26,950 bases of DNA from DP-19 sp041488235 (GCA_041488235.1 JBGPOW010000035.1:1-26950), one strand, 5' to 3'. Positions 15,854-23,626 are shown, counted from the stretch's first letter. Notes: generated by a model from the sequence alone, not told the origin. Numbers and translations: made by a program.

Positions 15854-16281
15854 CCGTCGTGCTTCGGCGCGCGACCGGGCGATGCTGGGTTGCCGGGACC
15901 CGCGTGGAGGATGTGGTCGCGCCCGTACGCGACGACGAACTGGGCGAGCGACTCGAGGTCCATCGAGTGCCGCGCGGAAACGGCCTTCAGAATCACCGGA
16001 AGGTTGACGCCGGTGACGACCTCGACGTGCGCCTCGCGCGCGAGCGCGACGCTGACGTTCGTCGCCGAGTCGCCGAACATGTCGGTCAGAATCAGCGCCC
16101 CGTGCCCGTCGTCGACGGACGCGGCGGCGCCGCCGATCCGCTCCTTCAAGCTCTCCAGCGTGTCGTCGGCGCCGGCACCGACGGCGATCATGTTCGGGAC
16201 CGAGTGTCCGAGCACGCTCTCGATGCTGCGGAGCACCGCGGGCGCGAGCGAGCCGTGGCCGACGAGGACGATGCCGATCAT
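15850..16281 (-). CDS. PTS EIIA component, mannose/fructose family
   Basis: A 143-residue EIIA of the mannose family, cytosolic, accepting phosphate from HPr. The N-terminal MIGIVLVGHGSLA contains the active His9, and LILTDMFGDSATN and VVTGVNLPVILK are standard for the family. I start at ATG 16281, which overlaps the rapZ stop (ATGA); the frame opens further upstream, but that part has no family similarity and lies inside rapZ. No EIIB, EIIC or EIID gene is present, as in other deltaproteobacterial regulatory PTS loci. Confidence 0.88.
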   Translation of the reverse strand: MIGIVLVGHGSLAPAVLRSIESVLGHSVPNMIAVGAGADDTLESLKERIGGAAASVDDGHGALILTDMFGDSATNVSVALAREAHVEVVTGVNLPVILKAVSARHSMDLESLAQFVVAYGRDHILHAGPGNPASPGRAPKHDG

Positions 16282-17153
16282 GGGCGTCCGGCGTCGCGGT
16301 GCTGCGCCGTCACCGGATAGCCGCATCCGGCGAGGCGGCGCTCCAGCTCCCCGACGATCGCGACCGAGCGGTGCCGGCCGCCGGTGCACCCGATGCCGAT
16401 CGTGAGATAGCGCTTCCCCTCGCGCTCGTACAAGGGCAACGCGAAGTCGAGGAGCGTCATCGTGTGCTCGAGAAAGCGGCGCGTCTCCTCGCGGTCGAGC
16501 ACGTAACGCGCGACCGTGGCATCGGTGCCATCGAGCGGTCGCAGCTCGTCGACGAAGAACGGGTTCGGCAAGAAGCGGACGTCGAGCACCATGTCCGTGT
16601 CGGAAGGCAAGCCATACTTGTAGCCGAACGACACGAGAAACACCCGCATCGCCTCCTCACCGCCCGCAACGACGCCGAGCAGCCCGCGCAGCTCGTCGCG
16701 GAGCTGGTGCACGGTATACGCCGACGTGTCGATGATGCGATCGGCCATGCCTTTCAGATCGGCGAGCTTCTCGCGCTCGCGCCGGATACCGGCGGCGACG
16801 TTCGTGCCTTCGGCGAGCGGGTGCGGGCGCCGCGTCTCGCTGAACCTCCGCACCAACACGTCGTCGGCGGCGTCGAGGTAGAGGATCTCGACGCGGTGAC
16901 CGGCGCGGCGAATGTCTTCCAGCACCGCCGGATAGGCGGCGAGAAACGCGCGCTCGCGGAGGTCGATGCCGAGCGCGACGCGGCTGATCTGCTCCTCCGA
17001 GTTCTGGCAGAGCTCGATGAACTTCGGCGTCAGCACGACGGGCAGATTGTCGATGCAGTAGAAACCGAGGTCTTCGAGCACGCGTATCGCCGTGCTCTTC
17101 CCCGATCCCGAGAGGCCGGTGACGATCACGACCTGGAGAGCGGTGTCCCTCAC
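16278..17153 (-). CDS. rapZ: RapZ (YvcJ-family) nucleotide-binding protein
   Basis: A 291-residue P-loop protein. Walker A GLSGSGKST at 13-21 and the RNA-binding C-terminal part with IGIGCTGGRHRSVAIVGEL are both present, so it is a full-length RapZ. In E. coli RapZ steers decay of the small RNA controlling glmS; partners here are unknown. The GTG start overlaps the hprK stop by 4 nt (GTGA), and its stop overlaps EIIA, so hprK-rapZ-EIIA-ptsH is one tightly coupled message. Confidence 0.94.
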   Translation of the reverse strand: MRDTALQVVIVTGLSGSGKSTAIRVLEDLGFYCIDNLPVVLTPKFIELCQNSEEQISRVALGIDLRERAFLAAYPAVLEDIRRAGHRVEILYLDAADDVLVRRFSETRRPHPLAEGTNVAAGIRREREKLADLKGMADRIIDTSAYTVHQLRDELRGLLGVVAGGEEAMRVFLVSFGYKYGLPSDTDMVLDVRFLPNPFFVDELRPLDGTDATVARYVLDREETRRFLEHTMTLLDFALPLYEREGKRYLTIGIGCTGGRHRSVAIVGELERRLAGCGYPVTAQHRDAGRP

Positions 17154-18175
17154 CGGCCGCTCTCGTCACTGCGGCGGCGGGCGCGCGTGACACCCGGGCC
17201 GGGCGCGCTCGCCGCGGCCGGCTTTCGATCGCTGACCATGATGATGCCGCGCCGGCGGGCGATCTCGTCGTCGAGCTTGGCGGCGAACTCGCGCGCGGTG
17301 TGGTGACCGAGGCCCTTCAGCACGTGATTGCGCGCCGCGACCTCGATGATCGTCGCGACGCTGCGCCCGGGGCGGATCGGGATGCGCACCATCGGCAAGC
17401 TGACGTCGAGGATCACGTGTGTCTCATCCTCGAGCCCGAGGCGGTCGGCGACGTCGTCGCTCGACCACTCCATCATCTCCGCGACGAGCTGCACTTCCTT
17501 CTCGCGCAGCGTCGCGAGGATCCCGAAGAGGTCCTGGACGTTGATGATGCCGAGGCCGCGGATCTCCATGTGATGGCGGATCAGCTCGGCGCCGCAGCCG
17601 ACGATCCGACCCGCGGCGGTCCGCCGCACCTCGACGACGTCGTCGGCGACCAGGCGGTGACCGCGCGAGACGAGGTCGAGCGCGGCTTCGCTCTTGCCGA
17701 TGCCGCTCTTCCCGAAGAGGAGGACGCCGAGACCGTGCACCTCGACGAGCACTCCGTGCAGCAAGCCGTGCGGCGCCAGGCGCTCCTCGAGCCACGTGGT
17801 CAGATTGCGAATCAGCTCCGAGGTGCTGAGCGGCGTCACGAGGAGCGGCACGCCACGCGTCGCCGCGACCTCGACGAGAGCCGCGGGGGGCTCCGCGCCG
17901 TTCGTCACCACCAAGCACGCGATACGCTGCTGACACACGCGCTCGACGGCGTGGCGCGCCTCGGCCGGCGGGAGCGTGCGTAGATATCCGAGCTCGGTGT
18001 TGCCGACGACCTGCACGCGGTCGGGATGGATCTGCGGCAGGTACCCGGCGAATGCGAGCCCCGGCTTTTGGATCCGCGGCACGCTCGTCGCGTTGTCGAG
18101 CGCCGACTCGCCGGCGAGGAGCCGCAAGTTCCACGCCGCACCGCGCGCCTCGATCAGGGCCCTGATCGTGACCAC
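17150..18175 (-). CDS. hprK: HPr kinase/phosphorylase
   Basis: A 341-residue bifunctional enzyme that phosphorylates and dephosphorylates the regulatory serine of HPr. The N-terminal domain spans about 1-130; the catalytic domain has P-loop GKSGIGKS at 155-162 and the HprK signature MEIRGLG at 203-209. It ends in a polar Ala/Pro/Arg tail of about 25 residues beyond the usual end. Start GTG 18175, 27 bp after ptsN, without a clear ribosome binding site. The presence of Ser56 in the adjacent HPr argues that this pair is functional. Confidence 0.95.
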   Translation of the reverse strand: MVTIRALIEARGAAWNLRLLAGESALDNATSVPRIQKPGLAFAGYLPQIHPDRVQVVGNTELGYLRTLPPAEARHAVERVCQQRIACLVVTNGAEPPAALVEVAATRGVPLLVTPLSTSELIRNLTTWLEERLAPHGLLHGVLVEVHGLGVLLFGKSGIGKSEAALDLVSRGHRLVADDVVEVRRTAAGRIVGCGAELIRHHMEIRGLGIINVQDLFGILATLREKEVQLVAEMMEWSSDDVADRLGLEDETHVILDVSLPMVRIPIRPGRSVATIIEVAARNHVLKGLGHHTAREFAAKLDDEIARRRGIIMVSDRKPAAASAPGPGVTRARRRSDESGR

Positions 18176-18202
18176 GGCCGTTAGCTTAGCATGCCGATGC
18201 GG

Positions 18203-18664
18203 TCAGTACTTCTCGTCCTCTTCGCGGATCGTCGCGAAGAGGGCCTCGGCGGTGGCGCCCGCGAACAGCCGCTCGCGGAACGCCCGATCTTTCAAGAGGC
18301 GTGAGATCCGCGCCAGCGCCTTCAAATGAATGCCGGCGGACTCTTCCGGAGCGACGAGCAGGAAGAAGAGACGCGTCGGGCTGCCGTCGAGCGAGTCGAA
18401 ATCGATGCCGCGCGAGCTGCGACCGAACGCGGCGACGACGTTCCCGACGCCCGGCAGCTTCCCGTGGGGGATCGCGATGCCCTCGCCGATCGCGGTCGAG
18501 CCGAGCTCCTCGCGCTCGAGCAGCACCTCGACCAGACGCTCCACGTCGATGTTCGGGTGCAGCTTGCCGAGCACCGCGGCGAGCTCGTGCAGCGCCTCGG
18601 GCTTCGAGGTCGCGCGCATCTCAGGGACGATCACGGCCGGATCGAGGATGTCGAGGACCTTCAT
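18203..18664 (-). CDS. ptsN: PTS EIIA-Ntr (PtsN-type regulatory protein)
   Basis: A 153-residue EIIA of the fructose/nitrogen family. The phospho-histidine is His67 in GIAIPHGK, and the following GRSSRGIDFDSLDG and LFFLLVAPEES fit PtsN. It is a signalling component, not a transporter, and is commonly found with rpoN and hpf as here. The ATG has no ribosome binding site; the promoter at 18677-18705 predicts a leader of about 6 nt. Confidence 0.92.
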   Translation of the reverse strand: MKVLDILDPAVIVPEMRATSKPEALHELAAVLGKLHPNIDVERLVEVLLEREELGSTAIGEGIAIPHGKLPGVGNVVAAFGRSSRGIDFDSLDGSPTRLFFLLVAPEESAGIHLKALARISRLLKDRAFRERLFAGATAEALFATIREEDEKY

Positions 18665-18676
18665 CGCGATCGTGAG

Positions 18677-18705
18677 CGTATAGCTGACCGCTCCGGGCGG
18701 AGCAA
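18677..18705 (-). promoter_or_regulatory. Promoter of the ptsN-hprK-rapZ-EIIA-ptsH operon
   Basis: Minus strand TTGCTC (18700-18705), 17-bp spacer, TATACG (18677-18682), lying in the 44-bp gap after hpf. The spacer begins with the dyad GCTCCGCCCGGAGC, which overlaps the -35 and could be an operator; this is inference. Confidence 0.45.
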
Positions 18706-18708
18706 AAG

Positions 18709-19296
18709 TCAGGACGCCTCGGGCGCGATCAGGCCGTAGTTACCGTCCTTGCGTCGATAGACGACCGACAACGCGTTCGTCGCCGCATCGCGGAAGACGA
18801 GAAACTCGTTGCTCATGAGATCCATCTGCATCACCGCTTCCTCGACCGACATCGGGCGCACCGGTAGGCGCTTCGTCTTGATGACGTCGGGACCGTTGCG
18901 GCGATCGAAGCTGTCGGCGCGGATGACGTCCATGCGGAGACCCGGTCCGCTCGCCTCGGTCGCCGGCGGCGGCGCCTCGGTCTCGGCGCGCGGCGAACGC
19001 GCGCCGCCCTTGTGTTGCTTGAGCTTGCTCGTGTGCTTGCGCGCCTGTTGCACGAGCTTCTCGGCGGCGAGGTCGATCGCGGAGTAGAGGTCGCCCGTCT
19101 CCTCCTTCGCGCTGAGCGTCGTCCGGTCGGCGTTCAGCACGATCTCGGCGGCATGACGACGCTTGTTGACGGAGAGAATGACGTGCGCGTCGATCGGTCG
19201 ATGCACGTACTTCGCGATGCGCTCCACCCGTCGCTCCGCATGGACGCGCAGCGCGTCGGTCGCTTCGATGTGCCGAAAGGTCACGCTCACCTGCAT
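18709..19296 (-). CDS. hpf: Long-form ribosome hibernation promoting factor
   Basis: A 195-residue HPF. The N-terminal S30AE domain (about 1-95) begins MQVSVTFRHIEATDALRVHA; a Pro/Ala-rich linker follows, then the C-terminal dimerisation domain (about 140-195) with SVEEAVMQMDLMSNEFLVF. Having both domains means it should pair ribosomes into 100S dimers by itself. The ATG has a strong GGAAGGAGG site 6 nt upstream. It lies between ptsN and rpoN, the usual place, but is separated from rpoN by nearly 600 bp of repeat-bearing DNA. Confidence 0.94.
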   Translation of the reverse strand: MQVSVTFRHIEATDALRVHAERRVERIAKYVHRPIDAHVILSVNKRRHAAEIVLNADRTTLSAKEETGDLYSAIDLAAEKLVQQARKHTSKLKQHKGGARSPRAETEAPPPATEASGPGLRMDVIRADSFDRRNGPDVIKTKRLPVRPMSVEEAVMQMDLMSNEFLVFRDAATNALSVVYRRKDGNYGLIAPEAS

Positions 19297-19370
19297 CGAC
19301 AGCCTCCTTCCACCGTTGCCGCGATCTTAGCGGGAGAGCGCGCGGGATTCACGCGGTCGCTCGCGAGGGC

Positions 19371-19545
19371 GAAGAGCGCTCCGTCGCGGGCCGGGCGGCG
19401 GGGAGCGCCTCGCTGCCTCAGCAGATCTAGCGGGCCGCGGCCCCGTGGGGATCCTTCCGAAAAGAGCGGTGTCTTCCGCCTATGTACGATCTATTCGGCT
19501 GCGAGGCGCCCCCCGCCGCCCGGCACGAGGCGCAGCACGCTCTTC
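19371..19545. repeat. Inverted-repeat element R3 (175 bp, plus orientation)
   Basis: The outermost arms are GAAGAGCG (19371-19378) and CGCTCTTC (19538-19545). The main arms 19390-19413 and 19501-19524 are reverse complements with 23 of 24 matches. Inside are CTCAGCAG, AGATCTAG, the palindromic GGGCCGCGGCCC, GGATCC (19449-19454), a 16-bp core ttccgaaaagagcggt (19455-19470), and GTCTTCCGCCTATGTACGATC. Outside the core, the 135-bp main unit (19390-19524) differs from R4 at only four positions. Confidence 0.9.
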
Positions 19546-19717
19546 ACCATGCACGAGACGTCGCGTTGCTGCGCGCGCTCCGCGCGCGTGCGCGTTTCGC
19601 CGCCGCACTAGGGCGACCCGGCAAACGTTCTGCGCCTACCGATCGCCTGTCGCCCGTGCGCGACGCACCAAACGCGCACGCGCGAAGCGCAAGCGGCTCG
19701 ACGGCGGGCTGCTGGAC

Positions 19718-19892
19718 GGAGAGCGTGCTTCGGTGCGTGCCGGGCGGCGGGCAGCGCCTCGCAGCCGAATAGATCGTACATAGGCGGAAGACATTACGAC
19801 GTACGCGCGGATCCCCACGAGGCCGCGGCCCGCTAGATCTGCTGAGGCAGCGAGGCGCTGCCCGCCGCCCGGCGCAACGACGTACGCTCTTC
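19718..19892. repeat. Inverted-repeat element R4 (175 bp, minus orientation)
   Basis: Outermost arms GGAGAGCG (19718-19725) and CGCTCTTC (19885-19892); main arms 19739-19762 and 19850-19873 are perfect 24-nt reverse complements. On the minus strand it matches R3 block for block, with the same 175-bp length. Its 16-bp core gcgcgtacgtcgtaat (19793-19808) is unrelated to the R3 core but resembles the R1 and R2 cores (CGTACGTCG). It ends 2 bp from the rpoN stop codon. Confidence 0.9.
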
Positions 19893-19894
19893 GG

Positions 19895-21376
19895 CTAGCT
19901 CCCGAAGAACTGCTTGCGCTTCGACGAGGGAAGGATGCCCATCAGCTCCCGATACTTGGCGACCGTGCGGCGCGCGATGTCGATGTTGTCCTTGGCGAGG
20001 CGCTCGGCGATGCATTGGTCGCTGAAGGGGCGTTTGGGATCCTCGGCGCTGATCATCTCGCGGATCTTCTTGCGGACGCTCTCGGCGGAGACGTCCTCGC
20101 CCTCGGAGCTGCGCAGGCTCGAGGTGAAGAAGTACTTGAGCTCGAAGATGCCCTGCGGGGTGTGCGCGTACTTGTTCGCGGTCGCGCGGCTCACCGTGGA
20201 CTCGTGCATACCGATGTCGTTGGCGACGTCTTTGAGGACGAGCGGCCGCAGGTGTGAGACGCCGTGCTCGAGGAACTCGCGCTGAAACTTGATGATCGAC
20301 TGCGTGACCATGTAGAGCGTCCGCTGCCGCTGGTGGATGCTCTTGATGAGCCAGGCGGCGGCCCGCATCTTGTCCTGGATGTAGCCCTTCGCCTCCGACG
20401 TCTCCGATTGGCCGAGGACGCGGCGGTAGAACTGGCTGACGCGCAGCCGCGGCAGGCCCTCGTCGTTCAGCGTCACGACGAACTCGTCGGCGACCTTCTG
20501 GATGTACACGTCGGGCGTGATGTAGCGGATGTCGCCGTCGCCGTAGTCGCGCCCCGGCTTCGGCTCGAGCGTCGCGATCACGCGCGCCGCGTCGGCGATT
20601 TCCGCCATGCTCACCTTCAGCTCGCGCGCGAGCTTGTCGAAGCGCCGTCCCTCGAGACCGCTGATGTGATCGCGCACGAGCGTCGCCGCGAGGGAATCGC
20701 CGAGCCCTTTTTGGCGCAGCTGGATGAGGAGACACTCCGACAGCGAGCGCGCGGCGACGCCGGGCGGATCGAAGCACTGCACGCGCGCCAACACGCGCTC
20801 GGTCACCTCGAGATCGACGCCGGCCATGAACGCGATCTCCTCGACGGAGCAGCGCAGGTACGCGTCGGGATCGAGATTCGAGATGATGACCCCGCCGATC
20901 GTCTGCTCGGCCTCGCTCATGTCGGAGAGCCGGAGCTGCCACATCAGATGGTCGACGAGCGAGTTGCTGCGCACCAGCGTGTTCTCGAGCGCGGGGCGCT
21001 TGTCGTCATCCTCGCCGCCGCCGCTCGCCGGCGCGCCGTGGAAATCGTTGCCGTAGTTCTCGACGTAGTCCTTCCAGTCGATCTCGCCGAGGCCGCTCGC
21101 GGCGGCGACGTCGGGCGCGGCCTCGGTCTCCGGCTGCCACTCGTCGCTCGAGGTGGACGCGGTCTGGCCGTCGACGCTCGGCACCTCGGTCTCGAGCTTC
21201 GGCTCCTCGACGGACTCGTTCGCCTCCTCGAGCACCGGGTTCTGCGCCATCTCGTCGACGATCATCGCCTCCAGCTCCATGCGGCCGACTTGGAGGATCT
21301 TGATCGCCATCCGCAGCTGGGGCGTCATGACCAGCTGCTGCGTCAACTTCTGATAGAGCTTGGTTTCGAGCGCCAT
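19895..21376 (-). CDS. rpoN: RNA polymerase sigma-54 factor
   Basis: A 493-residue sigma-54. Region I begins MALETKLYQKLTQQLVMTPQ with the Gln/Leu-rich activator-interaction segment. An acidic Glu/Ser-rich region II (about 50-110) leads to the core-binding domain; the helix-turn-helix contains HESTVSRATANKYAHT. The RpoN box ARRTVAKYRE at 468-477 reads the -24 element. Length and all regions are normal, so it should be functional. It starts 3 bp after lptB and forms an operon with the LPS transport genes; no sigma-54 activator gene lies in the window. Confidence 0.96.
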   Translation of the reverse strand: MALETKLYQKLTQQLVMTPQLRMAIKILQVGRMELEAMIVDEMAQNPVLEEANESVEEPKLETEVPSVDGQTASTSSDEWQPETEAAPDVAAASGLGEIDWKDYVENYGNDFHGAPASGGGEDDDKRPALENTLVRSNSLVDHLMWQLRLSDMSEAEQTIGGVIISNLDPDAYLRCSVEEIAFMAGVDLEVTERVLARVQCFDPPGVAARSLSECLLIQLRQKGLGDSLAATLVRDHISGLEGRRFDKLARELKVSMAEIADAARVIATLEPKPGRDYGDGDIRYITPDVYIQKVADEFVVTLNDEGLPRLRVSQFYRRVLGQSETSEAKGYIQDKMRAAAWLIKSIHQRQRTLYMVTQSIIKFQREFLEHGVSHLRPLVLKDVANDIGMHESTVSRATANKYAHTPQGIFELKYFFTSSLRSSEGEDVSAESVRKKIREMISAEDPKRPFSDQCIAERLAKDNIDIARRTVAKYRELMGILPSSKRKQFFGS

Positions 21377-21379
21377 GGG

Positions 21380-22108
21380 TCAGAGACGGAACTGTTCGCC
21401 GAGGTAGAGCGTCCGCGCTTGGCGGCTCTCGGCAATGTGGGCGGGCACGCCTTCTTCGAGGATCGCGCCTTCGTTCAAGATGTAGGCGCGATCGCAGATG
21501 CCGAGCGTCTCGCGCACGTTGTGATCGGTGATGAGCACGCCGATGCCCCGCTCCTTCAGCTGCTGCACGATGTTTTGAATGTCGAGCACCGCGATCGGAT
21601 CGATGCCGGCGAACGGCTCGTCGAGCAGCATGAACGCCGGCGAAATCACGAGCGCACGCGTGATCTCCAGACGGCGCCGCTCGCCGCCGGACAGCGAGTA
21701 CGCCTTGCTCTTGGCCAGGTGCGCGATGCTGAGCTCCTCGAGTAGCCCGCTGAGCCGTACCTGACGTTCTTCGGCAGAAATCGGCAAGGTCTCAAGGATC
21801 GCCAGAATGTTCTCCTCGACCGTGAGCTTGCGAAAGACCGACGGCTCCTGCGGAAGATAGCTGATCCCGGCGCGCGCGCGCTGATACATCGGTAAATCCG
21901 TCAGATCCTTGCCGTTCAGCGATACCCGTCCCGCGTCCGGCCGCAAGAGACCGACGATGATGTAGAAGGTCGTCGTCTTGCCGGCGCCGTTCGGGCCGAG
22001 GAGCCCGACGACCTCGCCGCCCGCAATCGAGACCGAGACGTCGCTGAGCACGCGCCGGCCTCCGAACGACTTGTCGAGCTGCTCCGCCACGAGGACGCTT
22101 TCCCCCAC
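21380..22108 (-). CDS. lptB: LPS export ABC transporter ATPase LptB
   Basis: A 242-residue ABC ATPase that powers LPS extraction from the inner membrane with LptFG. Walker A GPNGAGKT at 38-45, signature LSGGERRR, Walker B AFMLLDEPFAGID and the switch His in ITDHNVRETL are all intact. The start is GTG 22108, 3 bp after the lptA stop. The permease genes lptF and lptG are not in the window. Confidence 0.95.
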   Translation of the reverse strand: MGESVLVAEQLDKSFGGRRVLSDVSVSIAGGEVVGLLGPNGAGKTTTFYIIVGLLRPDAGRVSLNGKDLTDLPMYQRARAGISYLPQEPSVFRKLTVEENILAILETLPISAEERQVRLSGLLEELSIAHLAKSKAYSLSGGERRRLEITRALVISPAFMLLDEPFAGIDPIAVLDIQNIVQQLKERGIGVLITDHNVRETLGICDRAYILNEGAILEEGVPAHIAESRQARTLYLGEQFRL

Positions 22109-22111
22109 CGC

Positions 22112-22981
22112 TCAGTGTCCCTCCGCCGCTGCGCGCGCGCTCTCACCGACCTGCACGTGGGATGCGCTCGGACTCGCGCTCGCCGCGATCGCTGCGGGGC
22201 TCGCGCCGGCCGCGCGCGGCGTCGGCGCCGGTGTCGTGCCGCCGCTCGCGTTTGCGTTCGGGTAGAAGACGGCGCTGACCCGCGAGTTCGAGCCGCTCTC
22301 GACGACGCTCCGCTGCTCCTGCAGGTAGACGATGATCCGCTCGCCGGCGACCTGGTTGGCGCCCTCGTGCAGGACGGCGCCGTCGCTGAGCGTGATCGTT
22401 TGTTTCGCCTGGTCGAAGACCGCCCGCCGCCCCTCGGCAATGCGATCGCCGCGTTGGATGCGGACGTGCCCCTCGGCGATGACCTCCTTGATCTTGTCCG
22501 CGCCGCCGCCGAGCGTGCCTGGGCTCGCCGCCGGCGAAGGCGCCGCGCCGCCTTGTGTCGCAGCCGACGCGACGGTCGCTGCGCGCGGCGTCACGCTCGT
22601 CGCCGGCGAGCGTTGCACGGCTTGGCGATCGTACGTGATCGCCAGCCGATCGCTCGTGAGCGTGACGTCTCCCTGCGTCACCTTCACGTTCCCCGAATAC
22701 GTCAACACGCTGCCTTTGTAGTCGAGCTCGAGCGCGTCGGAGTTGATGTGAATCGGCTCCTTGTTCGAGCCGAGGGACAGTCCCTGGAAAAAATCCATTT
22801 GATTGGGCGGCGTCCCAGCGGGCGCCCCGGCCGCAGCCTTCGCGCCGCCTGCGCCCGTGGCGCTTGCACCCGTGGTGCTTGCCCCCGTGGGGTGCTGTTT
22901 CCTCGATTCAGCGATCGCCGGCAGACCGAGCAGCGCGGCGACGCACGTCGCGACGACCACCCGCTCACAGCGCCCCCGCAC
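22112..22981 (-). CDS. lptA: Periplasmic LPS transport protein LptA
   Basis: A 289-residue OstA-fold protein that bridges LptC and LptD. A signal peptide (residues 1 to about 26, VVVATCVAALLGLPAIAES) is followed by an Ala/Gly/Thr-rich linker to about 60. The beta-jellyroll starts at PIHINSDALELDYKG (76-90). A 40-residue Ala/Ser/Pro-rich stretch (121-160) interrupts the fold before KIKEVIAEGHVRIQRGDRIA, and another low-complexity tail ends the protein. It is therefore about 100 residues longer than E. coli LptA. GTG 22981 is chosen for the GGGGAGG site 6 nt upstream; it overlaps the lptC end by 17 nt. Confidence 0.88.
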   Translation of the reverse strand: MRGRCERVVVATCVAALLGLPAIAESRKQHPTGASTTGASATGAGGAKAAAGAPAGTPPNQMDFFQGLSLGSNKEPIHINSDALELDYKGSVLTYSGNVKVTQGDVTLTSDRLAITYDRQAVQRSPATSVTPRAATVASAATQGGAAPSPAASPGTLGGGADKIKEVIAEGHVRIQRGDRIAEGRRAVFDQAKQTITLSDGAVLHEGANQVAGERIIVYLQEQRSVVESGSNSRVSAVFYPNANASGGTTPAPTPRAAGASPAAIAASASPSASHVQVGESARAAAEGH

Positions 22982-23591
22982 GAGCCGCCTCCCCAACCTT
23001 CAGCACCGTCTCGACCGCACCCTCGAGGTGCAGCCGCTGCGCCTCCATTTCCACGGTCATCCGCTTGCCGGTGACCGCGAGACCGTCGCCGATGATCGAT
23101 ACCGCTTCCGGCGCGACCACCGTGTCCGATGCGCGCTCGTAGACCGCGCGATCCGTCTTCACGACGTAATCCTTGAACCGGACCTCGATCGCGCCCTGCA
23201 GCTCGGCCCGATCCATGTCGCGCCCGTTCAGGAAGAGCTTGCCCTGATCGCCCCGCACCGACACCACCCCCTGGTCACCCTTCAGGAACAAGCTCACCTC
23301 CGGACCCTCGACCTTCACCTGCTGGTCGTCCTCGAAGTACTGGGCTTCGCGCGCCGCGACCTCCCATGCCTTGCGATCCCCGTCCATTTTGACGCGGCGG
23401 AAGTTCTGAATGCGCTGCGCCGCCTCGGGGAGAAAATCGAGCTGCGCGCTACGGAGTCCGCGCAGGTGCTGCTGCCATTGCGAGCGCACGAGCTGGACGG
23501 TGACGCCCCCGAGAAGCAGGACGAGGGCCAGGCCGAGGCCCCAGCGGGCCCGGCGGCGGGCAGAGAGGGCACGCCAGCGCGCAAACGGCAT
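22965..23591 (-). CDS. lptC: LPS export protein LptC
   Basis: A 208-residue bitopic inner-membrane protein. One N-terminal helix, WGLGLALVLLLGGVTVQLV (about 17-35), follows a basic cytosolic tip; the periplasmic OstA-like domain (about 45-200) contains the repeating strands expected of LptC, for example EAQYFEDDQQVKVEGPEVSL. ATG 23591 is chosen because the promoter at 23598-23626 puts the transcript start on it; ATG 23612 is possible. Neither has a ribosome binding site. It is followed by lptA and lptB as usual. Confidence 0.85.
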   Translation of the reverse strand: MPFARWRALSARRRARWGLGLALVLLLGGVTVQLVRSQWQQHLRGLRSAQLDFLPEAAQRIQNFRRVKMDGDRKAWEVAAREAQYFEDDQQVKVEGPEVSLFLKGDQGVVSVRGDQGKLFLNGRDMDRAELQGAIEVRFKDYVVKTDRAVYERASDTVVAPEAVSIIGDGLAVTGKRMTVEMEAQRLHLEGAVETVLKVGEAARAGAL

Positions 23592-23597
23592 GCAAGA

Positions 23598-23626
23598 AAA
23601 ATACCATCGCAAATCCGAGTAGTAAA
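23598..23626 (-). promoter_or_regulatory. Promoter for lptC-lptA-lptB-rpoN, probably leaderless
   Basis: Minus strand TTTACT (23621-23626), 17-bp spacer, TATTTT (23598-23603). The expected start point, 7 nt past the -10, is the A of ATG 23591. It sits in the short AT-richer gap after the acyltransferase stop. Confidence 0.45.

Larger units (their letters stand above)
19297..19894. other. Non-coding gap between rpoN and hpf holding the R3-R4 composite
   Basis: 598 bp without a supported gene. R3 and R4 face each other; their main arms span 484 bp (19390-19873). The middle 172 bp (19546-19717) carries short frames on both strands with no recognisable protein. It shares ordered words with the R1-R2 spacer: ATGCACG, ACGTCGCG, CGCTCCGCGCGCG and TTCGCCGCC, from 19549 here and from 2620 there. 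That similarity is suggestive only in such GC-rich DNA. Confidence 0.65.

Noticed and set aside
19482..19772. 96-aa plus-strand frame across R3 and R4 as a gene
   Set aside because: It is composed largely of the repeat sequence, has no start context, and matches no protein family I recognise.
19371..19892. R3/R4 as integron attC sites
   Set aside because: No GTTRRRY / RYYYAAC boxes at the ends, no integrase, and the arms are perfect and GC-rich, unlike attC.
20264..21745. 493-aa plus-strand frame opposite rpoN
   Set aside because: Pure shadow of rpoN and lptB codons; no family motif. Having the same length as RpoN is coincidence.
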